Source: Paenibacillus gallinarum
Lineage (GTDB): Bacteria; Bacillota; Bacilli; Paenibacillales; Paenibacillaceae
Assembly (NCBI RefSeq): GCF_014836635.1
Contig: NZ_JACSQL010000008.1
Coordinates: 124,001 to 188,000 of the forward strand
Direction: 5' to 3'
Length of the DNA stretch: 64,000 bases
Shown here piece after piece: positions 8,820 to 18,112 of this stretch. The translations under genes were made by a program, and so were the position numbers. Positions within the stretch are counted from its first letter, which is position 1, and each line of letters starts with the position of its first letter. A model generated the notes under the pieces. It did no database searches and was not told the DNA's origin. It worked only from the letters and a program-made list of their open reading frames with translations.

Positions 8820-10454
8820 GTGGGGGTTTGGAATCAAATCTACGACCCGATGGGCAATATATGGCTATCTGCTTTGGTGGCTGCCATACCCATCATATTC
8901 TTTATCGTGGCTTTAACGGTCTTTAAAATGAAAGGTTATGTAGCAGGAATTCTCAGCATCGTTGTTGCAGCATGCGTTGCTCTATTCTTCTATAAAATGC
9001 CTTTCGTTAAAGTGGTTGGTACTGGTTTCTATGGTGTACTTGCTGGTTTATGGCCAGTAGCTTCAATTGTACTTGCAGCAATTTTCTTGTACAAACTTAC
9101 GGTAAAAACAGGAAAATTTGATATAATCAAGAATAGTATAGCAACAATTACCGAAGATCAGCGTTTACAAGTACTCCTTGTTGCTTTTTCCTTTGGTGCG
9201 TTCCTGGAAGGGGCAGCTGGCTTTGGTGCTCCTGTGGCGATTACAGCGGTAATCCTGATTGGTTTGGGATTCAAGCCTGTATACGCAGCTGGTCTTTGTC
9301 TTGTGGCTAACATTGCCGGAGGTTCTTATGGTGCGATGGGTATTCCTGTTACGACACCAGCTACGCTTACGGGACTTTCTGGACTTGATGTTGCAAGCCG
9401 AACATCGTATGTTATTCCGATTATCAGTTTAATGATTGCTTTTCTGTTGGTTTACTTAATTGATGGATTTAAAGGAATGAGACAAACTTGGCCAGCGATC
9501 CTGGTAAGCGGAGGTTCATTTGCCATCACTCAGTTTATTGTACTTAATACCCTGGGTGCTGAACTCGTAGATATTATCTCTGCCCTTGTCAGTCTGGTTG
9601 TGCTTGCACTCTTCCTGCGTGTATGGAAACCGAAAGAAATTTACCGTTTGGATAATGAGGAATCAGCGAAACAAACGAAACAAGCGGTTAAGAAAGAAAC
9701 GTATAGTTTGGGACAAGTTGCTTTTGCTTGGTTACCATTTATTTTGCTAACGATTATGGTTATTTTGTTCTCACTGAAACCAGTTAAAGCGTTGTTCGCA
9801 GCAGGTGGACCGCTTAACAATCTGGTCTTCAGTTTCCCTATAAAAGGAGTTCACAACCAAATTCTGAGACAACCTCCGGTTGTTCCAGAAGAGACACCTT
9901 ACGCTGCTGTATTTAATCTTGATTTATTCTCATCTACTACCACCGCAATTGTCATTGCAGCGCTTCTAACCATTCTGATTTATCGAATTAAAGGAAGCGT
10001 CATTAAAGAAGCAGCAGTAGAAACGTTTAAAGAATTGTACATCCCGATTATTACCATTTGTAGCGTGCTTGCATTTGCTTACATTTGTAACTATTCAGGT
10101 ATGTCTTCAACACTCGGTCTTGCTTTTGCATCAACGGGCAGTATCTTCCCATTGTTCGCACCAATTCTGGGTTGGATTGGGGTATTCTTGACCGGTTCTG
10201 TTGTTAATAGCGGATCTCTATTTGCACCATTACAGGCTGTAACGGCAAATCAAATCGGCATTTTGCCAGAAGCCATGGTTGCAGCGAACGTAATGGGTGG
10301 TGCAATGGCTAAAATGATCTCGCCGCAATCCGTAGCAGTAGCTGCAGCGGCAGTAGGTCTTGCAGGTAAAGAGAATGAATTGTTTAAATTTACAATCAAG
10401 ATCAGTGTAATTTTACTCGTAGTTGTTGGGATAATAAACTGGGCTCTTTATTAA
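8820..10454 (+). CDS. lctP: L-lactate permease
   Basis: LctP exchanges or symports lactate across the cytoplasmic membrane. The 544-aa protein is almost all hydrophobic, with about 12-14 membrane segments. The signature region FGAFLEGAAGFGAPVAITA is present, as is the C-terminal MGGAMAKMISPQS motif typical of the LctP family. The start is GTG 8820, ten bases after AAGGAG. ldh follows 42 nt downstream with no terminator, matching the known ldh/lctP pairing although the order here is permease first. In fermentation its likely job is lactate export. Confidence 0.95.
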   Translation: MGVWNQIYDPMGNIWLSALVAAIPIIFFIVALTVFKMKGYVAGILSIVVAACVALFFYKMPFVKVVGTGFYGVLAGLWPVASIVLAAIFLYKLTVKTGKFDIIKNSIATITEDQRLQVLLVAFSFGAFLEGAAGFGAPVAITAVILIGLGFKPVYAAGLCLVANIAGGSYGAMGIPVTTPATLTGLSGLDVASRTSYVIPIISLMIAFLLVYLIDGFKGMRQTWPAILVSGGSFAITQFIVLNTLGAELVDIISALVSLVVLALFLRVWKPKEIYRLDNEESAKQTKQAVKKETYSLGQVAFAWLPFILLTIMVILFSLKPVKALFAAGGPLNNLVFSFPIKGVHNQILRQPPVVPEETPYAAVFNLDLFSSTTTAIVIAALLTILIYRIKGSVIKEAAVETFKELYIPIITICSVLAFAYICNYSGMSSTLGLAFASTGSIFPLFAPILGWIGVFLTGSVVNSGSLFAPLQAVTANQIGILPEAMVAANVMGGAMAKMISPQSVAVAAAAVGLAGKENELFKFTIKISVILLVVVGIINWALY

Positions 10455-10481
10455 GAACAAAAATTCAGCTTTTGAGATTGA

Positions 10482-11450
<969 letters not shown>

Positions 11451-11477
11451 TCCCCTTATTATATATAGGAACTGAGT

Positions 11478-11530
11478 TCCCCGGCCCGGCATATGCTACT
11501 TAAGGCAAATGCTAAGGCCGGGGATTTTTT
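11478..11530 (+). terminator. Terminator of lctP-ldh
   Basis: CCCCGGCC at 11479-11486 pairs with GGCCGGGG at 11516-11523, followed by a six-T run. The 29-nt loop is long but the stem is GC-rich. Confidence 0.85.
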
Positions 11531-11585
11531 GTTCTTTCGGAAAATTAAATAACCGATCTCAAATTTTATAAGGAGGGGCCGGGAC

Positions 11586-11873
11586 ATGCAAAACAAATTA
11601 GATGAAATGCTTGCACATATGGCTCATGCTCATCAGCAAGTGGCCAGAGTACTCGATGCGGAACGAGAGGTCAATGTCCGTATGGCAGAACTCATGAATG
11701 AAATGCCAGATCTATTGCCTCATTTTACAGATGCTCAAGGCTTGCTGGATGGTTCTGGTTCTATAAATGCGGGCATTGTTGCTTATCTCAGCGGACTTGC
11801 TGATTTACAAGAAATGATGGCTGACTCCATTTCTCATTTGGTAAAGGAACTGGCAGTAGCTGATGAAGAATAA
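11586..11873 (+). CDS. Small helical protein, first of three (unknown function)
   Basis: I do not recognise a named family for this 95-aa acidic protein. It is predicted to be almost all alpha-helical, rich in Met, Ala, Leu and Glu, with no membrane segment or signal peptide. The N-terminal helix (LDEMLAHMAHAHQQVARVLD) has the same spacing of hydrophobic residues and Gln as the next two small proteins, suggesting three diverged copies. AAGGAGGGG lies eight bases before the ATG. It opens a + strand run of spore-glycan-type genes and may be a scaffold or coat component; that role is inference. Confidence 0.75.
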   Translation: MQNKLDEMLAHMAHAHQQVARVLDAEREVNVRMAELMNEMPDLLPHFTDAQGLLDGSGSINAGIVAYLSGLADLQEMMADSISHLVKELAVADEE

Positions 11874-11909
11874 AATTACTTATATTTTAAAGGCAGGTGA
11901 TCGTGGAAA

Positions 11910-12230
11910 ATGAACAGAGAGAAATCACTGCTCCAAATGCTCGATGCTGCGGTCAAAGTTCAGTATAATATTTCCCTTATATTGGAGGCGAAGGCGATCG
12001 AAGCAGAGAAAATGAGAAACTGGTCCGTCAATCACTTAACCAGTGCCACCTATGACAGTCATGAGGATCAACTAACCGTCTCCCTTAAATTACAAGAGCA
12101 GTTAATTGAGCTGCTTGAGGGAATTAACCGAATGGAAGCAGGACTGAACAAGAATTTGAAAGCACTGCTTCATCAAAGTGAAGAGAGTGGTTTTGATCAA
12201 ATGATGGACTACGATAGCGGTAAGGGATAG
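11910..12230 (+). CDS. Small helical protein, second of three (unknown function)
   Basis: This 106-aa protein is unrecognised. It is predicted to form two long helices separated by a Ser/Thr/Asp-rich turn around residues 43-52. The first helix (LLQMLDAAVKVQYNISLILE) resembles that of the upstream neighbour. No export signal is present. GGCAGGTGATC precedes the ATG. The next gene begins 2 nt after its stop codon, so the pair is tightly coupled. Confidence 0.75.
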   Translation: MNREKSLLQMLDAAVKVQYNISLILEAKAIEAEKMRNWSVNHLTSATYDSHEDQLTVSLKLQEQLIELLEGINRMEAGLNKNLKALLHQSEESGFDQMMDYDSGKG

Positions 12231-12232
12231 AG

Positions 12233-12526
12233 ATGAATCTACTATCAAAAGAAAAAGAAGCGAAAATCGCATTTCTTGAATCCATGACAAGAAGTCAGCT
12301 AGCACTGTCACGGATGCTGACCATCATTGCCGATCGCTATGAGCTGATTAGCCCCACTGAGGACATTGTGCCTGAACATATCCTTCTTATTGAACGCTGT
12401 CGCCTGGAGATGGCAGAGATGGCCGGGATGATGAAGATCAATGCACTGAATAAGGGAACTCCTACGCCTCCATGGTATGCAAATCAGCTATTGTCATGCA
12501 AGCACGCATCCCAAGACTCAATTTAA
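12233..12526 (+). CDS. Small helical protein, third of three (unknown function)
   Basis: This 97-aa unrecognised protein is predicted to be helical, with an N-terminal helix (AFLESMTRSQLALSRMLT) like those of its two upstream neighbours. The C-terminal 20 residues contain Pro and Trp and look unstructured (TPTPPWYANQ). Its ATG follows the preceding stop by 2 nt, with GTAAGGGA serving as ribosome-binding site inside the preceding gene. Its stop lies just before the AGGAGG of the Lys/Arg-rich gene that follows. Confidence 0.72.
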   Translation: MNLLSKEKEAKIAFLESMTRSQLALSRMLTIIADRYELISPTEDIVPEHILLIERCRLEMAEMAGMMKINALNKGTPTPPWYANQLLSCKHASQDSI

Positions 12527-12541
12527 ACAGGAGGAATGATG

Positions 12542-12880
12542 ATGAAAAGAAAAAAGTCTTCAAAAGCAGGGCCCTTAAAAAAAGGTGCTTCCAAAAAGGC
12601 AATTCATTCGGCGCCGAAATCAGTGAGACTTGCGAAGAAAAAAAAGAAGATGGCAGGGCGGAAGACCAAATCTCTGTTGAAAAAGAAAACCTCTTCGATA
12701 ATCAAAAAAAAGAACCGAAAACGAAAGGTCTCACGAAAAACTACCGAGAGACGACACTCGCAAGCAAAAAAAACCGGACTCAAATCGTACAACAACGCTT
12801 ACAACGAAGGGTTCAACGTCGGATTTGCCAAAGGGTTCGAAGATGGTCATGCACTCGCTTATCAAGGTGAAGAGATCTAA
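12542..12880 (+). CDS. Lys/Arg-rich small protein with a C-terminal Tyr/Gly motif
   Basis: The product is about 112 aa. Residues 1-75 are dominated by Lys, Arg, Ser and Thr and should be disordered and very basic. The last 35 residues change character to a Tyr/Asn/Gly/Phe pattern (YNNAYNEGFNVGFAKGFEDG). A related YxxGYxxG pattern opens both CgeB-like enzymes just downstream. Three ATG codons lie in a row (12536, 12539, 12542); AGGAGG at 12529-12534 best fits 12542. Basic tails of this sort occur in spore coat proteins such as CotB/CotG types. Function is unknown; a coat or glycan-anchoring role is inferred. Confidence 0.72.
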   Translation: MKRKKSSKAGPLKKGASKKAIHSAPKSVRLAKKKKKMAGRKTKSLLKKKTSSIIKKKNRKRKVSRKTTERRHSQAKKTGLKSYNNAYNEGFNVGFAKGFEDGHALAYQGEEI

Positions 12881-12890
12881 GCTCGTGAGG

Positions 12891-12938
12891 GCCGTCATCT
12901 TTGTCTGTCTTATGTAAACAGACGTGTAAGATGACGGC
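12891..12938 (+). terminator. Long hairpin without a T-run (possible weak terminator)
   Basis: An 11-bp perfect stem (12891-12901 with 12928-12938) continues inward as a 6-bp stem (12903-12908 with 12918-12923). No U-tract follows, so termination would be weak; it could also stabilise the 3' end of the upstream message. Confidence 0.5.
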
Positions 12939-13132
12939 TTAGGCTCTATTTTCGGGAGGACAAGTCACTCGAATAGACTTGCCTATACATAATGCAACAT
13001 AGACAAATGTCTGCCGTACAAACGCCAATTTTCGTAGGCTCTGGACACACGTCCATGATGCATTTGACCTTAGGGCATATAGTTAGAAGGACTACATGAA
13101 CTAATGTACAAGAGAGATAGGGTGAGTGCGAG

Positions 13133-14200
13133 GTGAAACTTACAAGGAGGAAGCAAAGTTATCGTGATGGATATGCGGAAGGGATCCGGTTCGGTGGGTG
13201 TGAGGCAATCCTTCAGAGAGTAAAGAAGCCCGAATATATGGTCCACCACATGAAAGTACTTTATGTACCACAAGGTTTTGAAGCCATCGATGAAGGAGTC
13301 ATTGCTGCTCTACAGACGGCTGTCTCGGAGTGTATCGTAGTGAATGCTGCTCATGTGAGAGAATATGCTGCGATCCATAGGCCGGATCTTGTGCTCGTTA
13401 TGAATGGTCTTCATGTTTTTCCTGAGGATCACCTATCACAAATAGATGAGATTCGAGCATTGGGTATTCGTACGGCGATCTGGTTCGTAGATGATCCTTA
13501 TTTTACAGAAGATACAGCAACCATTTGTCTGCACTACGATCTAGTGTTCACCCATGAAATTAGGGCGATACCATTCTATCGGGATCAGGGAGCTAAACAT
13601 GTCCATCATGTTCCGCTCGGTGTAAACACATCCCTTTTCTCACCTCGTAAGACATCCTTAGATTATCAATATGATGTTTGCTTCATCGGCAATGGATTCT
13701 GGAATCGTATCTCTTTATTTGATGAACTAGCTCCTTTTCTGAGAAATAAACGTGTACTGATTGCAGGAGGACAGTGGGGCAGGCTGCAGAGGCAAGATTT
13801 ACTCACTTCTTTTATCAAGCCGGACTGGATTCCTCCAGTGGAAACGGTAGATTACTATAACGGAGCAAAAATCGTGATTAATATGCATAGACCTCATGAA
13901 TACGGGTTAGATAATCGGAACACTCATCAGATTACTGCAGGCTCTATTAATCCGAGAACGTATGAAATTAACGCCTGTGGAACACTGCAAATTACGGATA
14001 TTAGAGAAGATCTATCGAATTACTACAGGCCCGGCTACGACATAGAGACTTATGAAAATGGTGCTGAGTTGCAGGATAAGATTGCATATTATCTTAGGAA
14101 TGAAGAAGAAAGGCTAGCTGTTGCTTGGAGAAGTTTATATACAACACATGAGAATCATACCTTTCAGACGCGCATTCAAACGTTGCTGAGTTATGTGTAG
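13133..14200 (+). CDS. CgeB-like glycosyltransferase, copy 1
   Basis: This 355-aa protein resembles the CgeB/DUF3880 family of glycosyltransferases linked to spore outer-layer maturation. The N-terminus carries a YRDGYAEG motif. A Rossmann-like half then contains RPDLVLVMNG and WFVDDPYF. The C-terminal half has VCFIGNGFWNR, GAKIVINMHRPHE and a NPRTYEINACGTLQITD block, which is the nucleotide-sugar site of such enzymes. There is no signal peptide. The start is GTG 13133, about six bases after GGTGAG, a modest site. A tandem paralogue follows after 41 nt. The sugar donor and acceptor cannot be told from sequence. Confidence 0.8.
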   Translation: MKLTRRKQSYRDGYAEGIRFGGCEAILQRVKKPEYMVHHMKVLYVPQGFEAIDEGVIAALQTAVSECIVVNAAHVREYAAIHRPDLVLVMNGLHVFPEDHLSQIDEIRALGIRTAIWFVDDPYFTEDTATICLHYDLVFTHEIRAIPFYRDQGAKHVHHVPLGVNTSLFSPRKTSLDYQYDVCFIGNGFWNRISLFDELAPFLRNKRVLIAGGQWGRLQRQDLLTSFIKPDWIPPVETVDYYNGAKIVINMHRPHEYGLDNRNTHQITAGSINPRTYEINACGTLQITDIREDLSNYYRPGYDIETYENGAELQDKIAYYLRNEEERLAVAWRSLYTTHENHTFQTRIQTLLSYV

Positions 14201-14241
14201 ACTATTCACTTCGTGAACAGACAAGAAGAAGGAGGGTGATC

Positions 14242-15396
14242 GTGGTGGCCATAAAGCGAGTAAAGGCTTCGAGAAAGAAAACAGTACGAGCAAGACCAAA
14301 GCGGTTACCGTATTCAGTAAATCCAGCGAATCAGAGTACATTTTTCCAAAGAGGTTATGAAGATGGATATCTGCGCGGCCGCGCTAATTTTATGATGAAC
14401 CGAGCAGTAGAGCCTTTTCCTGTACGCCCTGTTCATGTTCTATATGTTTCTTCTGGCAAGGGGTTTCCTTATTCGCCGCTGGACGAAGCAATAAGAGGGA
14501 CGTTGCGAGACTTGGTTACGACTCTTCATGTAGCAGAACCTCATGAACCCATTGCAGAAATGGCAGCCTTGCTGAAGCCTGATCTCGTGCTGGTCTTAGA
14601 TGGAATGTACTTTCCGGTAGAACAGGTAGATGCCATTCGAAATCAAGGAATTAGAACCGCAGTCTGGCTGACAGATGATCCCTATTACACAGATCTAACG
14701 CTAAATATCGCTCCTCATTATGATTATGTATTCACACTTGAACTCAATTGCATCGAGCTATATGAGAGTCATGGATGTCCTGAGGTGCATTATTTACCTT
14801 TTGCTGCTTATCTCCCCCAGTTTCACCCGAATACGCTGCCTACCATTCATCGCAGAGATATCAGCTTCATTGGGTCAGGATATTGGAATCGTGTGAATTA
14901 CTTCCATCCTCTTCTCCCCCGCATGATGTCGCATCAAACCGTATTCAACGGAATATGGTGGGATCGACTCCCTGACTTTGAAAAATATAAACACAAGATT
15001 GAACTGAATCGCTGGATGAGTCCAGAAGAGACAAAAGATGTGTACAACGGAACAAAGATTGTGCTCAACTTGCACCGTTCCCATGAAGATGACTCAGTAA
15101 ATAATAACAGTCTTAAAATCCCCGCTTTATCACCCAATCCTCGTACTTTTGAAATTTCAGCTTGTGCAACCCTGCAGCTTACCGATGCCAGAGAAGATTT
15201 GGCCCGTTTTTATACACCTGGAGTAGAGATTGAAACGTACGAGACGGCTTCTGAGATGATGGACAAAATTGAATACTATCTTGCTAATGAAGATAAACGG
15301 AGAGACATTGCGCTGAGAGGCTTTGAACGCACTTGGAAAGAGCACTCATATCATCACCGCATTCACTCCTTGCTTCAGACGATATTCGGCTCTTAG
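14242..15396 (+). CDS. CgeB-like glycosyltransferase, copy 2
   Basis: This is a paralogue of the preceding gene with the same blocks: KPDLVLVLDGMYF, WLTDDPYYTD, ISFIGSGYWNR, GTKIVLNLHRSHE and NPRTFEISACATLQLTD. The N-terminal 35 residues are basic (KRVKASRKKTVRARPKR) and are followed by FFQRGYEDGYLRG, the motif shared with the upstream Lys/Arg-rich protein. The frame opens at GTG 14236, but that codon is part of the AAGGAGGGTGATC ribosome-binding site; GTG 14242 or 14245 is the likely start. It is probably part of the spore-surface glycan pathway. No donor specificity can be assigned. Confidence 0.8.
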   Translation: MVAIKRVKASRKKTVRARPKRLPYSVNPANQSTFFQRGYEDGYLRGRANFMMNRAVEPFPVRPVHVLYVSSGKGFPYSPLDEAIRGTLRDLVTTLHVAEPHEPIAEMAALLKPDLVLVLDGMYFPVEQVDAIRNQGIRTAVWLTDDPYYTDLTLNIAPHYDYVFTLELNCIELYESHGCPEVHYLPFAAYLPQFHPNTLPTIHRRDISFIGSGYWNRVNYFHPLLPRMMSHQTVFNGIWWDRLPDFEKYKHKIELNRWMSPEETKDVYNGTKIVLNLHRSHEDDSVNNNSLKIPALSPNPRTFEISACATLQLTDAREDLARFYTPGVEIETYETASEMMDKIEYYLANEDKRRDIALRGFERTWKEHSYHHRIHSLLQTIFGS

Positions 15397-15481
15397 CGAG
15401 CATGCTGTAAATTATGTGCGAATGATACGGTGCATATGTCGTGCCGTCATTTGCCGTATTTCATATATTGAGGTTAGAGCC

Positions 15482-15514
15482 ATGATCCTTCAAACGCACA
15501 ATCGAAGGAGGTGA
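15482..15514 (+). CDS. Possible 10-residue leader peptide
   Basis: The frame ATG...TGA encodes MILQTHNRRR, with GAGG about eight bases upstream. Its last codons form the AAGGAGGTGA ribosome-binding site of the next gene, and its TGA overlaps a GTG at 15511. Translation of this leader could couple to or expose that site. It could equally be chance. Confidence 0.3.
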   Translation: MILQTHNRRR

Positions 15515-15576
15515 ACAACGCACATCCTTTCGCTGGCTATTGTGAGGTAAGTAAGCAGGAAGGTTGTACGCCCGAG

Positions 15577-17004
15577 ATGACACGAAAGCCAAAATTAATG
15601 TTATTCAGTCATATCAGTCACAGCCAAAGTATTACGGGGGCAGAAAAGTTGTTGTTGCGCTTTTGCCAAGAAATGAGTCCTTACTTTCGCTGTGTACTCG
15701 TGGTCCCTAGTGAAGGATTGATCTCCTGGCTAGCTCGAAAGAATGGAATTCGGGTAAAAGTCCAGTCTTATGAACTGCTTCACACCATATACACCCCCTA
15801 TGAGGGACTTAGGCATGAAGCAGATAGGTTAATGCATACCCCATCTTCCCACGCGGTGATCCATCTGCTGCAAAAAGAATCCCCCCAAATCGTACTCACG
15901 AATACTTGTGTGAATGCGGTACCTGCCATGGCAGCACGAATGCTTAATATCCCGGTGATTTGGAAAATTACCGAAACCATTACTATGAACGCGTATACTG
16001 CGGAATCCATAAAGATCATTGATGAGTTCAGCAACTGGGTAATCGGCATCTCGCAAACGGTCTTTGAACCCTTACAAGGCGGCAATATCTCCGCAAAATC
16101 CACCGTATTATCTCCAACATGGGATGATTCTTTTGCTGCTATTCATCAGTGGAACGATCTTCGAGCAACAAGACGCAGCATGATGGGACTATCCCCTGAA
16201 CATTTCTGCATTGGTTATATTTCCACTTTTATATACGATGCCAAAGGGTTACTGCCTTTCGTACGAAGTGCTCTGTCTTTATGTGAATTACATCCCCATA
16301 GCAGGTTTTGGATTATAGGAAACCCGGTTGATGAAGTCTATTACAACCAATGTGTGAGAATGATTGCTGAATCGGGGTACCGTCATCAATTCATCTTTAC
16401 TCCTTTTCTTGAACAAGTAAGCGAGGCGTACTGTGCAATGGATCTTACCGTCGTCCCGAGTATGGTCAAAGAAGGTTTTGGGATGACGGCACTGGAGAGT
16501 CTTTACTTTGGAACACCGGTTGTTGCCTTTGGGCAGGGAGGACTTCAGGAGATGATGGAGGCGGTCGGTAATTCTCATCTACTTGCTGAGCCGGGTAGTG
16601 TTGAGGAATTAGCAAGCAGGATGGCTGTCTGTATCCAAAACCCAGAGGAAACTGCACGTACGGGCGAACGAAGTAAATTAGCCGCAGAGCAGCGATACGG
16701 TACAGAAGCATATAAGACCCGCGCGGAAGAAATGATTCGTAACCTCATGAGCCGATTCCCGGATTGGTTCAATACACCCTCTGCTCGTATACGAACTCAT
16801 GGGAAGAAGCGTAAACCGGCAAGAAGCAAGAAAAAGATTCTTCATCAACGAAAGAAAAAATCGACCTCTGCACGGCTGAGAAAAACCGTTAAAAAATCTA
16901 AAAATACAATGAAGATAAAGCCAATGAAGAAAAATAAAAGGAAACAAACACGTTCTGCCATGAAGCCTCTGAAGTCTCAGAAAAAACGGAAGATGACTTC
17001 ATGA
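15577..17004 (+). CDS. GT4 glycosyltransferase with Lys-rich C-terminal tail
   Basis: This GT-B fold enzyme transfers a sugar from a nucleotide donor. It has a GG-like loop (SITGAEKLLL) at the start of the N-domain, FCIGYISTF and the GT4 signature EGFGMTALESLYFGTPVV with both Glu residues. From about residue 405 there is a roughly 70-residue tail made largely of Lys, Arg, Ser and Thr, unusual for GT4 and like the basic protein encoded upstream. The start is uncertain. GTG 15511 extends the frame by 22 codons but sits inside its own ribosome-binding site, so ATG 15577 is preferred. The tail suggests anchoring to an acidic surface such as a spore layer. Confidence 0.8.
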   Translation: MTRKPKLMLFSHISHSQSITGAEKLLLRFCQEMSPYFRCVLVVPSEGLISWLARKNGIRVKVQSYELLHTIYTPYEGLRHEADRLMHTPSSHAVIHLLQKESPQIVLTNTCVNAVPAMAARMLNIPVIWKITETITMNAYTAESIKIIDEFSNWVIGISQTVFEPLQGGNISAKSTVLSPTWDDSFAAIHQWNDLRATRRSMMGLSPEHFCIGYISTFIYDAKGLLPFVRSALSLCELHPHSRFWIIGNPVDEVYYNQCVRMIAESGYRHQFIFTPFLEQVSEAYCAMDLTVVPSMVKEGFGMTALESLYFGTPVVAFGQGGLQEMMEAVGNSHLLAEPGSVEELASRMAVCIQNPEETARTGERSKLAAEQRYGTEAYKTRAEEMIRNLMSRFPDWFNTPSARIRTHGKKRKPARSKKKILHQRKKKSTSARLRKTVKKSKNTMKIKPMKKNKRKQTRSAMKPLKSQKKRKMTS

Positions 17005-17020
17005 AAAAGGAGGGATCACC

Positions 17021-18112
17021 TTGAAGATCATGACGGTACTTGGAACAAGACCGGAAATTATCCGGCTAAGTCTTATTATTCCTAAGCTGGATCGTTATGC
17101 AGATCGGCACATCCTCGTGCATACAGGACAGAATTTCACGGAAAGTCTCAGCGGCCAATTTTTTAGAGAATTAGGACTGAGATCTCCGGATTATATACTC
17201 CAGGATGAAGCAGCTACGCTTGGTGAGCAATTGTCTGCAATGTTCAGTCAGCTGGAAACGATTCTAATTCAGGAAAAGCCGGATAAAATCTTGCTGCTAG
17301 GAGACACGAACAGTGCTTTATCGGCAATTCTTGCGGAGAGAATGGGCATTCCAGTCATTCACATGGAAGCAGGGAATCGGTGTTACGACCTAAATGTACC
17401 AGAAGAGAAGAACCGCCGGGTAATTGATGCCATATCAAGCATTAATATGCCTTATACAGAACAAAGCAAAGCACACTTAATCCGGGAAGGTGTCCCTAGT
17501 CAGCGAATCGTACTCACGGGCAATCCCATATACGAAGTAATGAAGCATTATGAAAATCGTATGCTGGACAGCAAAATTATGAAAACCTTGAGACTTGAAA
17601 AAGGAGAGTACTTTCTCGTTACGGCCCACCGTGCAGAAAATGTAGATCATCCGGGGCATCTAGCAGCCATTATGACGGGACTCAATCTCGTAGCAGAGAA
17701 ACATGGAAAACGGATTATTTGCAGCATTCACCCTCGTACAGCTGCACGGATTAAGGAACATTTAAAACTTAAAATGCATCCGCTAGTAGAATTTCATGAG
17801 CCTTTCGGCTTTTTTGACTTTCTTCTACTGGAGCAGAATGCATGCTGTGCCTTAACGGACAGCGGAACGGTACAGGAAGAATGCTGCATTATGGGAGTGC
17901 CTACTGTGACCATGCGTAAGACTACGGAACGGCCAGAGACCGTGGATTGCGGCAGTAACATTGTATCAGGGCTTGATGCTGACCGTATTGCATCATCCGC
18001 AGCGCTGATGATGGAACTGCAGCGTTCATGGCAGTGCCCCAAAGGGTATCTCGCTAAAGATGTATCGGATAAAGTAGTTAAATTTCTGCTTGGAGGGAAG
18101 CTGCATGTTTGA
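17021..18112 (+). CDS. UDP-N-acetylglucosamine 2-epimerase family, FnlC/CapG type
   Basis: This 363-aa GT-B-like epimerase inverts C2 of a UDP-N-acetyl sugar. It has the family start VLGTRPEIIRLS, GDTNSAL, HRAENVDHP and TDSGTVQEECCIMGVP. The block HMEAGNRCYDLNVPEEKNRR matches the CapG/WbjD/FnlC subgroup, which epimerises 6-deoxy UDP sugars, better than housekeeping MnaA. The start is TTG 17021, seven bases after AAGGAGG. Its stop overlaps the start of the dehydratase gene. Together with the next two genes it probably makes UDP-L-QuiNAc or UDP-L-FucNAc. Confidence 0.82.
   Translation: MKIMTVLGTRPEIIRLSLIIPKLDRYADRHILVHTGQNFTESLSGQFFRELGLRSPDYILQDEAATLGEQLSAMFSQLETILIQEKPDKILLLGDTNSALSAILAERMGIPVIHMEAGNRCYDLNVPEEKNRRVIDAISSINMPYTEQSKAHLIREGVPSQRIVLTGNPIYEVMKHYENRMLDSKIMKTLRLEKGEYFLVTAHRAENVDHPGHLAAIMTGLNLVAEKHGKRIICSIHPRTAARIKEHLKLKMHPLVEFHEPFGFFDFLLLEQNACCALTDSGTVQEECCIMGVPTVTMRKTTERPETVDCGSNIVSGLDADRIASSAALMMELQRSWQCPKGYLAKDVSDKVVKFLLGGKLHV

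Noticed and set aside
12472..12870. 132-aa + strand frame overlapping the Lys/Arg-rich gene
   Set aside because: It is a shadow of the 97-aa and Lys/Arg-rich genes in another frame; the Tyr/Gly motif and ribosome-binding site support the listed frame.
17021..18112. Housekeeping mnaA/wecB for wall teichoic acid
   Set aside because: The EAGNRCYD block and adjacency to dehydratase and reductase genes favour the CapG/FnlC type.
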